Below, piece by piece: positions 1-7,345 of a stretch of 12,282 bases of DNA. Numbering within the stretch: position 1 is the stretch's first letter; every line of letters starts with the position of its first letter. A program made the translations under genes and the position numbers. The stretch comes from CAZWXH01 sp964637725 (GTDB lineage Bacteria; Bacillota_I; Bacilli_A; Erysipelotrichales; Coprobacillaceae): assembly GCA_964637725.1 (NCBI GenBank), contig CAZWXH010000051.1:1-12282 (forward strand), read 5' to 3'. The notes under the pieces are model-generated. The model was not told the origin of the DNA. It was given only the letters and a program-made list of their open reading frames with translations, and searched no databases.

Positions 1-47
1 CGCTCACGAGGGACTTTCACCCTAGATGTATGACATGCCCGTCATAC
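1..47 (-). mobile_element. 5' end of a probable class C group II intron (partial)
   Basis: Read on the minus strand from position 47, the sequence begins GTATGAC, has a six-base loop (GGGCAT) and closes with GTCATAC, giving a perfect 7-bp stem. It then continues CTAGGGTGAAAGTCCC. This order (GUxUG start, short stem with a GGCAU-type loop, then AGGGUGA(A/G)AGUCCC) is what I recall for the domain I start of bacterial class C introns such as the Oceanobacillus iheyensis intron. Class C introns insert just 3' of terminator hairpins, and here the predicted 5' boundary lies 6 nt after the hairpin at 54-79, in the same orientation. The segment is also richer in G+C than its surroundings. The catalytic RNA core and any reverse transcriptase would lie outside the window, so the identity rests on 47 bases. 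Confidence 0.62.
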
Positions 48-53
48 CAAGAA

Positions 54-79
54 AAGAATATGAGTTATTTCATATTCTT
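54..79 (-). terminator. Hairpin terminator of the activase gene
   Basis: A perfect 10-bp inverted repeat (AAGAATATGA / TCATATTCTT) with a 6-nt loop covers the last codons and the stop codon of the minus-strand gene ending at 65. On the minus strand it is followed by TTCTTG. The stem is AT-rich and the T run is short, so termination may be weak. It is also the presumed target hairpin of the adjoining group II intron, whose insertion would have replaced the native downstream tail. Confidence 0.55.
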
Positions 80-3000
80 AAATGCGGTTGATAACATCAA
101 CTTAATTCTATTTAACTGATTAACTTCACTAGCACCAGGATCATAATCAACCGCAACTATGTTACTTTCTGGATACTTTCTACGAATTGCTTTAATAACG
201 CCCTTGCCTGTTACATGATTAGGAAGACATCCAAATGGTTGCATACATACAATATTAGGTGCACCCTCTTCAATTAACTCAATCATTTCTCCAGTTAAAA
301 ACCAACCTTCACCAGTCTGATTTCCTATTGATACAATCTCACTTGCTTTATCAGCAATATGAGCAATTGAAGATGGTGGTGTAAACCTCTTTGATTGCTT
401 TAATGCTTTCACAATATCTCTTCTTAAGAAATCTATAAACTTAATCGCAAAATGACATAACATCACAGTAGACTTTTTCATATCAAAATGAAGATGTTCA
501 AATTCACTACTATAAAAACAATATTGAAAGAAATCAACCAAGTCAGGCATAACTGCTTCGCCACCTTCATTTTCAATAATATCAACAATTTGATTATTAG
601 CAGTGGGATGGAACTTAACTAAAATTTCCCCCACTAAACCAACTCTTGGTTTCTTGATATCTAATAGTTCTAAACTATCAAAATCATTCACAATTTGATA
701 AACATTCTTCTTAAACTCTTTCATACTTGCATTTCTTACATTTGCGTGACATTTATGAACCCAAGACTCATATAATGCATTTGCTGAACCTTGAATCTTT
801 TCATAAGGACGGACACGATACAGTACTCGCATAAATAAGTCACCATACATAGCCCCCATTACAATCTTTTTGGCTAACTTATAAGTGATTTTAAAACCAG
901 GATTGTTTTCTAATCCAGATAAGTTGGCGGAAATGACTGGAATATGTTCGAGATTCGCATCTTTTAAAGCTTTTCTAATAAATGCGATATAATTTGTTGC
1001 TCGACACCCTCCACCAGTTTGTGAAATCATGAGAGCGACTTTATTGAGATCATATTGCCCACTATTTAAAGCATTCATCATTTGTCCAGTGACTATAATA
1101 CTTGGATAACAAGCATCATTATTGACATATTTCAAACCATGTTCAACAGCATCTTTATCAACTGAAGGTAAGACTACAAAATTATAACCTTCATCATTCA
1201 TTGCTGTTTCAACAAATTGAAAATGCAATGGTGACATTTGAGGACATAAAATAGTATATCGGTCATCTTTCATCTGTTTTGTAAAAGGTGATTTACAAAG
1301 CGTATATTTTTTATGAAGATCTATATGATTATCTTTTTTATCAATAGTTGCTTTTAAGGAACGAATACGAATACGGATTGCTCCTAGATTACTACCTTCG
1401 TCAATCTTTATTAATGTATATATCTTATCTCTAGCTTGTAATATTTCAGAAACTTGATCACTTGTAACAGCATCTAACCCACATCCAAAAGATGTTAATT
1501 GAATTAATTGTAAATCTTTTTGTGAAGATACATATGAAGCTGCTTTATATAAACGAGAGTGATAAGTCCATTGATCTACAACTCTCAATTCAAGATGTTC
1601 ATCATCTAAATTACAAACACTATCTTCACTTAACACAACAAATCCTTCACTCGTGATTAAATCAGCAATTCCATGATTAATCTCAGGATCAACATGATAA
1701 GGTCTCCCTGCTAAAACAATTCCTTGAAGATGATTATCACGCATATAATTTAATGCATTTATTCCTGATTGTTGAATATCTTTTTGACAAGCATCTAATT
1801 CAATATAAGCTTTATCGATAGCTTTCTTTAAATCATTATCTTCTATTTTATATTCTTTGAATTCTTCTTTTAAAACATTAAACAAAGTCTTAGGATTATT
1901 TAATGAAACAAAAGGATTTTTAAATAAAATGTGTTCTTCTTCTAACTTATCAACATTATTCTTAATTACTTCTGGATAAGAAGCAACAACAGGACAATTA
2001 TAGTGATTATTTTGGTCCTGACTTTCTTTTCTTTCATAAGCTACAGAAGGATAGAAAATAAACTTAACTCCCTTTTCAATCAAGTTTTCAATATGACCAT
2101 GAGTCAATTTAGCAGGATAACAAGCACTTTCACTAGGAATTGATTCAATGCCTTTTTCATATATCGTTTTTGATGATCGATTTGATAAAATAACTCTAAA
2201 TTTTAATTGCGTTAAAAGAGTATGCCAAAATGGATAATTTTCATACATATTTAAAGTTCTTGGAATTCCAACCGTTCCTCTCATTGCATCTTCGATTGGT
2301 AAAGAACGATAATCAAAGACTCTTTTATACTTATAATCAAATAAGTTAGGAAGACTTTTAGAAACAAGTGGCATATTAGCACCACGTTCACACCTGTTCC
2401 CACTTATAAACTCTCTTCCATCATTAAATGAAGTTATTGTTAACATACATTTGTTTGTACACTTATGACAATTTTGCATAGAGTGTGTATATGATAAATT
2501 TTCAAGTTCTGATAAAGTAAGAATAGTAGAGCCTTGTCCATCATCTTGTTCTTGTGCAATTTTTGCCATTCCATAAGCACCCATTAAGCCAGCAATATCT
2601 GGACGAATGACTTCTATATCGGCTTCTTTTTCAAATGCTCGTAAAACCGCTTCGTTATAAAAAGTTCCCCCTTGAACAACAACATTCTTTCCAATGCCCT
2701 CTTTATTTCTTAACTTGATTACTTTATATAAAGCATTCTTGATAACTGAATAAGAAAGTCCTGCTGAAATATCAGACAAATTTGCACCTTCTTTTTGAGC
2801 TTGCTTTACTTTTGAATTCATAAAGACAGTACAACGACTCCCTAAATCTATTGGTTGCTTTGATAATAATGCCTCTTCAGCAAAGTCTTCAATTTCATAT
2901 CCTAAAGAATGCGCAAATGTTTCTAAAAAAGATCCACATCCTGATGAACAAGCTTCATTTAATGTAATATCTTGAATAACATTATCTTTAATAGTGATTG

Positions 3001-4282
3001 CCTTCATATCTTGACCACCAATATCTAAAATAAAGTCTACATCAGGTTGAAAATGCTTAGCAGCCATATAATGGGCAATCGTTTCAACTTCACCAATATC
3101 AACTTTTAAAGCTGCCTTAATCAAAGCTTCGCCATATCCAGTAACACCAGCTTTTTTAATTTGACTTCCCTTTGGTATGATTTCATATATCTCTTTTAGA
3201 ATCTTAATAATTAATTCTAATGGATTTCCTTCGTTAGAATTATAGAAAGAATAAAGAATTGCTCCATTGATATCTGTTAATATAACCTTTGATGTAGTAG
3301 AACCTACATCAATACCTAAGTAAATATCACCTTGATATTTACTTAATGTTCTTTTCTTAGTAAAGGCTTTTAAATGTCTTTCTCTAAAATCTCTTAATTC
3401 TTTTTCATTATGAAACAATGGTTCTAATGTATGCTGAGATTCATGACTCTTTGATTTTAATTCTTTTAATTGTTGAATAAAATCACTTAAATATAAACTT
3501 TCTTTGACTTCTTTTGCATTTAAACATGCTCCCATTGCTACAAATAATTGTGAATTATCAGGAAAGATAACATCTTCATCTTTTAAATTTAATGTTTCAA
3601 TAAATCTTAAACGTAATTGATCTAAAAAGAATAAAGGTCCCCCTAAAAAAGCAATCTTTCCTTTTATGGGTTTTCCACATGCCAAACCACTAATTGTTTG
3701 ATTGACAACTGCTTGAAATATCGAAACAGCAATATCTTCTTTTTGAACTCCTTCATTAATTAATGGTTGAATATCTGTTTTTGCAAAAACACCACAACGT
3801 GAAGCAATTGGATAAATAGATTGATAGTTTTTTGCGAGTTCATTTAATCCACTTGCATCAGTTTGTAATAAGGTTGCCATTTGATCAATAAATGCACCTG
3901 TTCCACCAGCACAAGTTCCATTCATTCTTTGTTCTAATGAACCTTCAAAATATGTAATCTTTGCATCCTCTCCACCAAGTTCAATAGCAACATCTGTTTC
4001 AGGAATATATGTCTCTATTGTCTTAGTACACGCAATAACTTCTTGTACAAACTTTATATGTAAAGATTCACAAATTGATAAGCCCCCTGAGCCAGTTATG
4101 ACTGGATAGACTTCTATATCTGGATACTCTCTATTTATCTCTTCTAATAATGTCAGGATAGTATGTCTTACATCCGAGTTATGTCTTACATAGTTGGCAT
4201 AAAGACAAACATCTTCTTTATCTGTTAGATATGCTTTTACTGTTGTTGATCCAACATCAATACCTATATAATATTTATTCAT
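65..4282 (-). CDS. Fused acyl-CoA dehydratase activase / dehydratase-like protein (BadF-type ATPase ×2 + DUF2229-type + C-terminal HgdB-like module)
   Basis: This 1405-residue protein has two tandem ASKHA activase domains (about 1-265 and 318-575). Each has a phosphate-1 loop (IDVGSTT at 8 and 324), a phosphate-2 motif (GGEDAK at 103, GGQDMK at 422) and two cysteines 39 residues apart (C124/C163 and C445/C484). That matches the spacing of the cysteines binding the shared [4Fe-4S] cluster in the HgdC homodimer, so the two halves may form an intramolecular dimer. A cysteine motif follows (C605, C608, C612, C631). Two dehydratase-like modules come next (about 670-980 and 1005-1400), each with ACYP, a later glycine-rich strand and FGC followed by DEG/DPG. 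The family is conserved in anaerobes and predicted to use ATP to drive low-potential electron transfer; its substrate is unknown. No separate hgdAB-like genes are nearby. The ATG at 4282 follows a GGGGG ribosome site. Cytoplasmic; no signal peptide or membrane segment. Confidence 0.93.
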   Translation of the reverse strand: MNKYYIGIDVGSTTVKAYLTDKEDVCLYANYVRHNSDVRHTILTLLEEINREYPDIEVYPVITGSGGLSICESLHIKFVQEVIACTKTIETYIPETDVAIELGGEDAKITYFEGSLEQRMNGTCAGGTGAFIDQMATLLQTDASGLNELAKNYQSIYPIASRCGVFAKTDIQPLINEGVQKEDIAVSIFQAVVNQTISGLACGKPIKGKIAFLGGPLFFLDQLRLRFIETLNLKDEDVIFPDNSQLFVAMGACLNAKEVKESLYLSDFIQQLKELKSKSHESQHTLEPLFHNEKELRDFRERHLKAFTKKRTLSKYQGDIYLGIDVGSTTSKVILTDINGAILYSFYNSNEGNPLELIIKILKEIYEIIPKGSQIKKAGVTGYGEALIKAALKVDIGEVETIAHYMAAKHFQPDVDFILDIGGQDMKAITIKDNVIQDITLNEACSSGCGSFLETFAHSLGYEIEDFAEEALLSKQPIDLGSRCTVFMNSKVKQAQKEGANLSDISAGLSYSVIKNALYKVIKLRNKEGIGKNVVVQGGTFYNEAVLRAFEKEADIEVIRPDIAGLMGAYGMAKIAQEQDDGQGSTILTLSELENLSYTHSMQNCHKCTNKCMLTITSFNDGREFISGNRCERGANMPLVSKSLPNLFDYKYKRVFDYRSLPIEDAMRGTVGIPRTLNMYENYPFWHTLLTQLKFRVILSNRSSKTIYEKGIESIPSESACYPAKLTHGHIENLIEKGVKFIFYPSVAYERKESQDQNNHYNCPVVASYPEVIKNNVDKLEEEHILFKNPFVSLNNPKTLFNVLKEEFKEYKIEDNDLKKAIDKAYIELDACQKDIQQSGINALNYMRDNHLQGIVLAGRPYHVDPEINHGIADLITSEGFVVLSEDSVCNLDDEHLELRVVDQWTYHSRLYKAASYVSSQKDLQLIQLTSFGCGLDAVTSDQVSEILQARDKIYTLIKIDEGSNLGAIRIRIRSLKATIDKKDNHIDLHKKYTLCKSPFTKQMKDDRYTILCPQMSPLHFQFVETAMNDEGYNFVVLPSVDKDAVEHGLKYVNNDACYPSIIVTGQMMNALNSGQYDLNKVALMISQTGGGCRATNYIAFIRKALKDANLEHIPVISANLSGLENNPGFKITYKLAKKIVMGAMYGDLFMRVLYRVRPYEKIQGSANALYESWVHKCHANVRNASMKEFKKNVYQIVNDFDSLELLDIKKPRVGLVGEILVKFHPTANNQIVDIIENEGGEAVMPDLVDFFQYCFYSSEFEHLHFDMKKSTVMLCHFAIKFIDFLRRDIVKALKQSKRFTPPSSIAHIADKASEIVSIGNQTGEGWFLTGEMIELIEEGAPNIVCMQPFGCLPNHVTGKGVIKAIRRKYPESNIVAVDYDPGASEVNQLNRIKLMLSTAFKNMK

Positions 4283-4299
4283 TTTGTAATGCCCCCAAT

Positions 4300-4324
4300 A
4301 TCATTTATAAAAAATATAAATGAT
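4300..4324. promoter_or_regulatory. Perfect 10-bp inverted repeat in the activase leader
   Basis: The arms ATCATTTATA and TATAAATGAT are separated by five A residues. In the minus-strand transcript this would be a hairpin ending 3 nt before the GGGGG ribosome site (4292-4296) of the activase gene. It could be an RNA element controlling ribosome access or a DNA operator dyad. It is not followed by a T run on either strand, which argues against a terminator. Function is inferred only. Confidence 0.45.
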
Positions 4325-4353
4325 CCCTCTTATTTCTACAAAGTACTCTTTGA

Positions 4354-4382
4354 ATGTTAACTTAATATGAAGTTTTTATCAA
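4354..4382 (-). promoter_or_regulatory. Probable promoter of the activase gene
   Basis: On the minus strand a -35 TTGATA (4377-4382) and a -10 TAACAT (4354-4359) are 17 nt apart. This would give a leader of about 65 nt containing the inverted repeat at 4300-4324. A second TTGATA (4386-4391) lies 9 nt upstream and could serve an alternative -10 (TATTAA). Confidence 0.4.
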
Positions 4383-4422
4383 GGTTATCAACGAAAATAG
4401 TTGTTATTTTCATGAATAGACA

Positions 4423-4451
4423 TTGATGTTCATTTTTCTTCTTGTTACAAT
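4423..4451 (+). promoter_or_regulatory. Probable promoter of the AbgA-like gene
   Basis: A -35 TTGATG (4423-4428) and a -10 TACAAT (4446-4451) are separated by exactly 17 nt. The predicted start of transcription falls very close to the ribosome site AAGGAAG (4458-4464), so the leader would be unusually short. The site sits in the 189-bp divergent region shared with the activase gene. Confidence 0.5.
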
Positions 4452-4471
4452 GAAGAAAAGGAAGTGAGATT

Positions 4472-5779
4472 ATGTATCAACAAATCAAGAACCTTTCAAC
4501 TCAATATTTTAGTCAAACAGTTCGATTTCGCAGAGATATTCATAAATTTGCTGAAAGAGGTTGGCTTGAAACGCGTTCAGCATGCCTTATTGCTAAAGAA
4601 CTAGATGCCTTAGGATATGAGGTTTTATTAGGTGAAGAGATAATGAAAAAAGAGGAACGAATGGGGCTTCCTCCTGAAACAATTCTTCAATTAAGTTATA
4701 AAAGAGCATTAGTTGAAGGTGCCGATGAGAAATACCTAGATAAGGTAAAAATGGGAATGAGCGCAGTTGCCGGCGTATTAAAAAATGGTAAAGGTCCAAC
4801 AATAGCATTACGCTTTGATATTGATGCATTAAGCATCAGTGAAGAAACATCCTTAAACCATTTCCCCTATAAAGAAAAATTTAACTCTGTTCATTTAAAT
4901 GCAATGCATGCATGTGGTCATGATGGCCATACGGCTATTGGATTAACAACTGCAAGAATATTAATGGATATTAAAAAACATATTCATGGAACTATAAAAC
5001 TAATCTTCCAACCTGCTGAAGAAGGTGTACGTGGAGCTAAGTGTATAGCTGAAAGTGGTTTTTTAGATGATGTAGATTATATCTTTGCTGGACATATAAT
5101 GCCTCATGGTCGACATAAATATGATCTCTATTTTGGAATGGATCAGTCCTTTGCGACTACCAAGTTAGATGTTATTTATCATGGTGTTTCAACTCATGCT
5201 GCTGAAGCTCCTCAATTTGGTCGAAATGCCTTATTATCTGCTGCCAACTGTATTTTAAATTTACACTCAATTCCCCGTAACAGTGATGGTTGTACAAGAG
5301 TAAATGTTGGGACTGTTCAAGCTGGAACAGGTAGAAATGTTGTCCCTGAAACAGCCACTTTGGAAATAGAAGTCCGCGGTGCAACCAGTGAATTAAATCG
5401 TTATATGGAATTATATGCTCGTGATATTATCCAAGCTTCTGCAATTATGCATGACACGATGGTTGAAATAAAGAAAATGGGAAAAGCCTATTCATTAAAC
5501 TGTGATCAAGATTTCATGAATCACATAAGAGAGGTATGTGAAAACAACCTTACTGATTTAAAACTCCCAAAGCGTAATTTAAGCGCCCTAGGAGGAAGTG
5601 ATGATTTTTCTTACATGATGGAAAAAGTCCAAGCTCATGGTGGTAAGGCGACTTATTTAAAACTATTAACTTCTGTTGTATCATTACCTCATAATAATTC
5701 ATTTGATTTTGATGAGGAGGTCTTAGAAAAAGGACCAAGAATTTTCGCTAGTATAGTTTACAGCTTAACATCAAAATAA
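4472..5779 (+). CDS. abgA: M20 (M20D) family metallo-amidohydrolase, AbgA-like
   Basis: This 435-residue cytoplasmic hydrolase resembles subunit A of p-aminobenzoyl-glutamate hydrolase throughout, including the N-terminal helix RRDIHKFAERGW, the insert around MGLPPE (64-69) and the ending HNNSFDFDEE. The catalytic domain carries the di-metal site: FDID (115-118), CGHDGH (148-153; C148 and H150), PAEEG (181-185; E183 probable general base, E184 ligand), H208 and H407. The lid/dimerisation domain spans about 222-335, with NVGTVQAGTGRNVVP in it. The family cleaves amide bonds of N-acyl or N-aroyl amino acids. In E. coli AbgA works with AbgB and the transporter AbgT; neither is seen here, so the substrate may differ and the gene symbol marks similarity only. 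The ATG follows AAGGAAG with good spacing. It is transcribed alone, divergent from the activase, and ends at a hairpin terminator. Confidence 0.9.
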   Translation: MYQQIKNLSTQYFSQTVRFRRDIHKFAERGWLETRSACLIAKELDALGYEVLLGEEIMKKEERMGLPPETILQLSYKRALVEGADEKYLDKVKMGMSAVAGVLKNGKGPTIALRFDIDALSISEETSLNHFPYKEKFNSVHLNAMHACGHDGHTAIGLTTARILMDIKKHIHGTIKLIFQPAEEGVRGAKCIAESGFLDDVDYIFAGHIMPHGRHKYDLYFGMDQSFATTKLDVIYHGVSTHAAEAPQFGRNALLSAANCILNLHSIPRNSDGCTRVNVGTVQAGTGRNVVPETATLEIEVRGATSELNRYMELYARDIIQASAIMHDTMVEIKKMGKAYSLNCDQDFMNHIREVCENNLTDLKLPKRNLSALGGSDDFSYMMEKVQAHGGKATYLKLLTSVVSLPHNNSFDFDEEVLEKGPRIFASIVYSLTSK

Positions 5780-5813
5780 ACCCTTCTCTATAAAATGAGA
5801 TGGGTTTGTTTTC
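5778..5813. terminator. Terminator between convergent abgA-like and helicase genes
   Basis: An 11-bp stem with one T-T mismatch (AAACCCTTCTC / GAGATGGGTTT) and an 8-nt loop begins in the stop codon of the plus-strand gene and is followed by GTTTTCT. Read on the minus strand it is followed by ATTTTG, so it probably also stops transcription of the helicase gene, which ends 15 bp away. Confidence 0.75.
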
Positions 5814-5827
5814 TATATGTATTTTAT

Positions 5828-7189
5828 TTATTTTGATTTTCTTTGACGAAAATTAGCTTTCTTTACAATTGGTTTTTGTGTAGGTTTACCCTTTGAAAAC
5901 TTATTTCTTGATTGAGCTGGCTTTTTACTATCAAAGCTGTTTTTTGATTGAGCTGGTTTCTTACTATCAAAGTTATTTTTTGATTGCATTGGTTTTTTAT
6001 TTCTTGAAGGTTTACGTACAATTTCTTTTTCTTTTGATTTATTAGTAAAGTTTTCCATTGGATAATAAGGATTATCTTTTACTGGAATCTCTTGTTTCAT
6101 AAACTTTTGAATTGCTTTTAAATCATCTTTTTCTTGGAAACTACAAAAAGTAATTGCATCACCATCTGCACCTGCTCTTGCTGTTCTTCCAATTCTATGT
6201 ACATAATTTTCTGCTTGATCTGGTAAATCAAAGTTAACAACATGAGTCAAAAACTCAATATCTATCCCTCTAGCTGCTATATCAGTAGCTACCAAAACTC
6301 TGGCTTTATGATCTTTAAAGTTATTTAAAGCTCTTACTCTAGCATTCTGTGATTTATCCCCATGAATAGATTCGGCATCTATTCCTGCTTTCACTAATTT
6401 CTTACATAAAGTATCAGCATTTCTTTTTGTACGAACAAAAACAATCGCATTAAACATTTGAGGATTCTCAAATAACTTAATTAATAACTTTGCCTTATTT
6501 TCTTTATCTACATAGTATAAAGACTGATTAATCTTTTCTACTGTATCATTCCCTGAACTAATCATGATTCTTTCAGGATTGTTTAATATTTCATTAACCA
6601 AGTGTTTAATTTCATTTGGAATTGTTGCTGAAAACAACATTGTTTGTCTATCTTTGGGAATTAATCTAATAATCTTTCTAATATCAGTGATAAATCCCAT
6701 ATCTAACATACGATCAGCTTCATCCAATACAAAATATTCAACATGTCTTAAATCTAGTAATTTTTGATTATGTAAATCAGCTAAACGTCCTGGTGTCGCT
6801 ACTAAGACATCTACTCCTTTTTTCAATGTTTCAACTTGCTTCCCTTGTTTAACTCCTCCAAAGATAACTGTTGATTTTATATTGACAAAAGGTCTCATAT
6901 ATTCAAAGGTTTCATTAATCTGTATTGCTAATTCTCTTGTTGGAGCAATAATTAATGCTTTTATTTTTCTAGGATATTTTTCTTCTTCTTTTCTTAAATA
7001 TAATTTTTGTAAAATTGGTAATGCAAAAGCAATTGTCTTCCCTGTTCCTGTCTTTGCACATCCTAATAAGTCTTTTCCTTGTAACAATACAGGAATTGAT
7101 TGTTCTTGTATTGGTGATGGTTCTTTATATTCTAACTGTTTTACTGCTTCAATTATTGGTTCTATTAATTCTAATTCATTAAATGTCAT
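5828..7189 (-). CDS. rhlE: DEAD-box ATP-dependent RNA helicase, RhlE-like
   Basis: This 453-residue protein has the full motif set of a DEAD-box helicase: Q motif (FNELELIEPIIEAV...PSPIQ, about 3-28), Walker A AKTGTGKT (45-52), PTRELA (motif Ia), TPGRL (Ib), DEAD (156-159), SAT (187-189), ATDIAARGID (V) and HRIGRTARAG (VI, 331-340). It unwinds or remodels structured RNA, probably in ribosome assembly or cold adaptation; the sequence style is closest to RhlE. The C-terminal tail (about 382-453) is lysine-rich and carries three 12-residue repeats of the form KKPxQSxNxF. An upstream in-frame ATG at 7216 was rejected. The ATG at 7189 has an ideal AGAGGA site 5 nt away, and the predicted transcription start lies downstream of 7216. 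It is monocistronic, between terminators at 7321-7345 and 5778-5813. Confidence 0.93.
   Translation of the reverse strand: MTFNELELIEPIIEAVKQLEYKEPSPIQEQSIPVLLQGKDLLGCAKTGTGKTIAFALPILQKLYLRKEEEKYPRKIKALIIAPTRELAIQINETFEYMRPFVNIKSTVIFGGVKQGKQVETLKKGVDVLVATPGRLADLHNQKLLDLRHVEYFVLDEADRMLDMGFITDIRKIIRLIPKDRQTMLFSATIPNEIKHLVNEILNNPERIMISSGNDTVEKINQSLYYVDKENKAKLLIKLFENPQMFNAIVFVRTKRNADTLCKKLVKAGIDAESIHGDKSQNARVRALNNFKDHKARVLVATDIAARGIDIEFLTHVVNFDLPDQAENYVHRIGRTARAGADGDAITFCSFQEKDDLKAIQKFMKQEIPVKDNPYYPMENFTNKSKEKEIVRKPSRNKKPMQSKNNFDSKKPAQSKNSFDSKKPAQSRNKFSKGKPTQKPIVKKANFRQRKSK
5891..5998 (-). repeat. Three tandem 36-bp in-frame repeats in the helicase tail
   Basis: Three consecutive 36-base units encode KKPMQSKNNFDS, KKPAQSKNSFDS and KKPAQSRNKFSK. 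The first two units are nearly identical in protein; the third has diverged. Being in frame and a multiple of three, the array can gain or lose copies without breaking the gene. The basic, glutamine/serine/asparagine-rich tail is probably an RNA-binding, disordered extension. Confidence 0.85.
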
Positions 7190-7194
7190 GTAAT

Positions 7195-7200
7195 TCCTCT
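7195..7200 (-). promoter_or_regulatory. Ribosome site that sets the helicase start
   Basis: On the minus strand AGAGGA lies 5 nt before the ATG at 7189. No comparable site precedes the in-frame ATG at 7216. Confidence 0.8.
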
Positions 7201-7216
7201 TTTCTTTATCTCTCAT

Positions 7217-7225
7217 AGTATATCA
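7217..7225 (-). promoter_or_regulatory. Extended -10 promoter of the helicase gene
   Basis: On the minus strand TGATATACT fits the extended -10 pattern TGn-TATAAT with one mismatch. No good -35 is visible, as is common for extended -10 promoters. Transcription would start near 7210, giving a leader of about 20 nt to the ATG at 7189. Confidence 0.55.
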
Positions 7226-7320
7226 CATAAATAGAAAAAGTACTCTTTTTATTTTATCAGCTTATTTTCTTATATAAACATAAACAATATCATCCTTTTA
7301 TGTCTTGTTAAACAGTATTT

Positions 7321-7345
7321 TAAAAGCAATCAATGATTGCTTTTA
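7321..7345 (-). terminator. Hairpin terminator of yggS
   Basis: A near-complete palindrome (TAAAAGCAATCA, one A, TGATTGCTTTTA) overlaps the stop codon of yggS. As RNA it forms a stem of about 10-11 bp (AAAAGCAATC / GATTGCTTTT) whose T-rich 3' arm acts as the U tract. Because it is symmetrical it would look the same on either strand, but only yggS reads into it closely. Confidence 0.65.

Noticed and set aside
4283..4471. Riboswitch or T-box in the divergent region
   Set aside because: Only a simple dyad and promoter elements are visible; there is no T-box sequence, multi-stem leader or terminator preceding either gene.
4593..5738. Three minus-strand frames of 62-78 codons inside the AbgA-like gene
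   Set aside because: They are antisense shadows of a well-supported gene, rich in His/Leu/Gln as expected from reverse reading, with no ribosome sites checked as convincing.
5891..5998. CRISPR-like array
   Set aside because: The 36-bp periodicity is contiguous with no spacers and encodes in-frame protein repeats.
6564..7193. Two plus-strand frames opposite the helicase gene
   Set aside because: Antisense shadows; hydrophobic composition comes from reading lysine/asparagine-rich codons backwards.
7190..7216. Upstream start (ATG at 7216) for the helicase
   Set aside because: It has no ribosome site and lies upstream of the predicted transcription start; the ATG at 7189 has an ideal AGAGGA and matches the usual N-terminus of the family.
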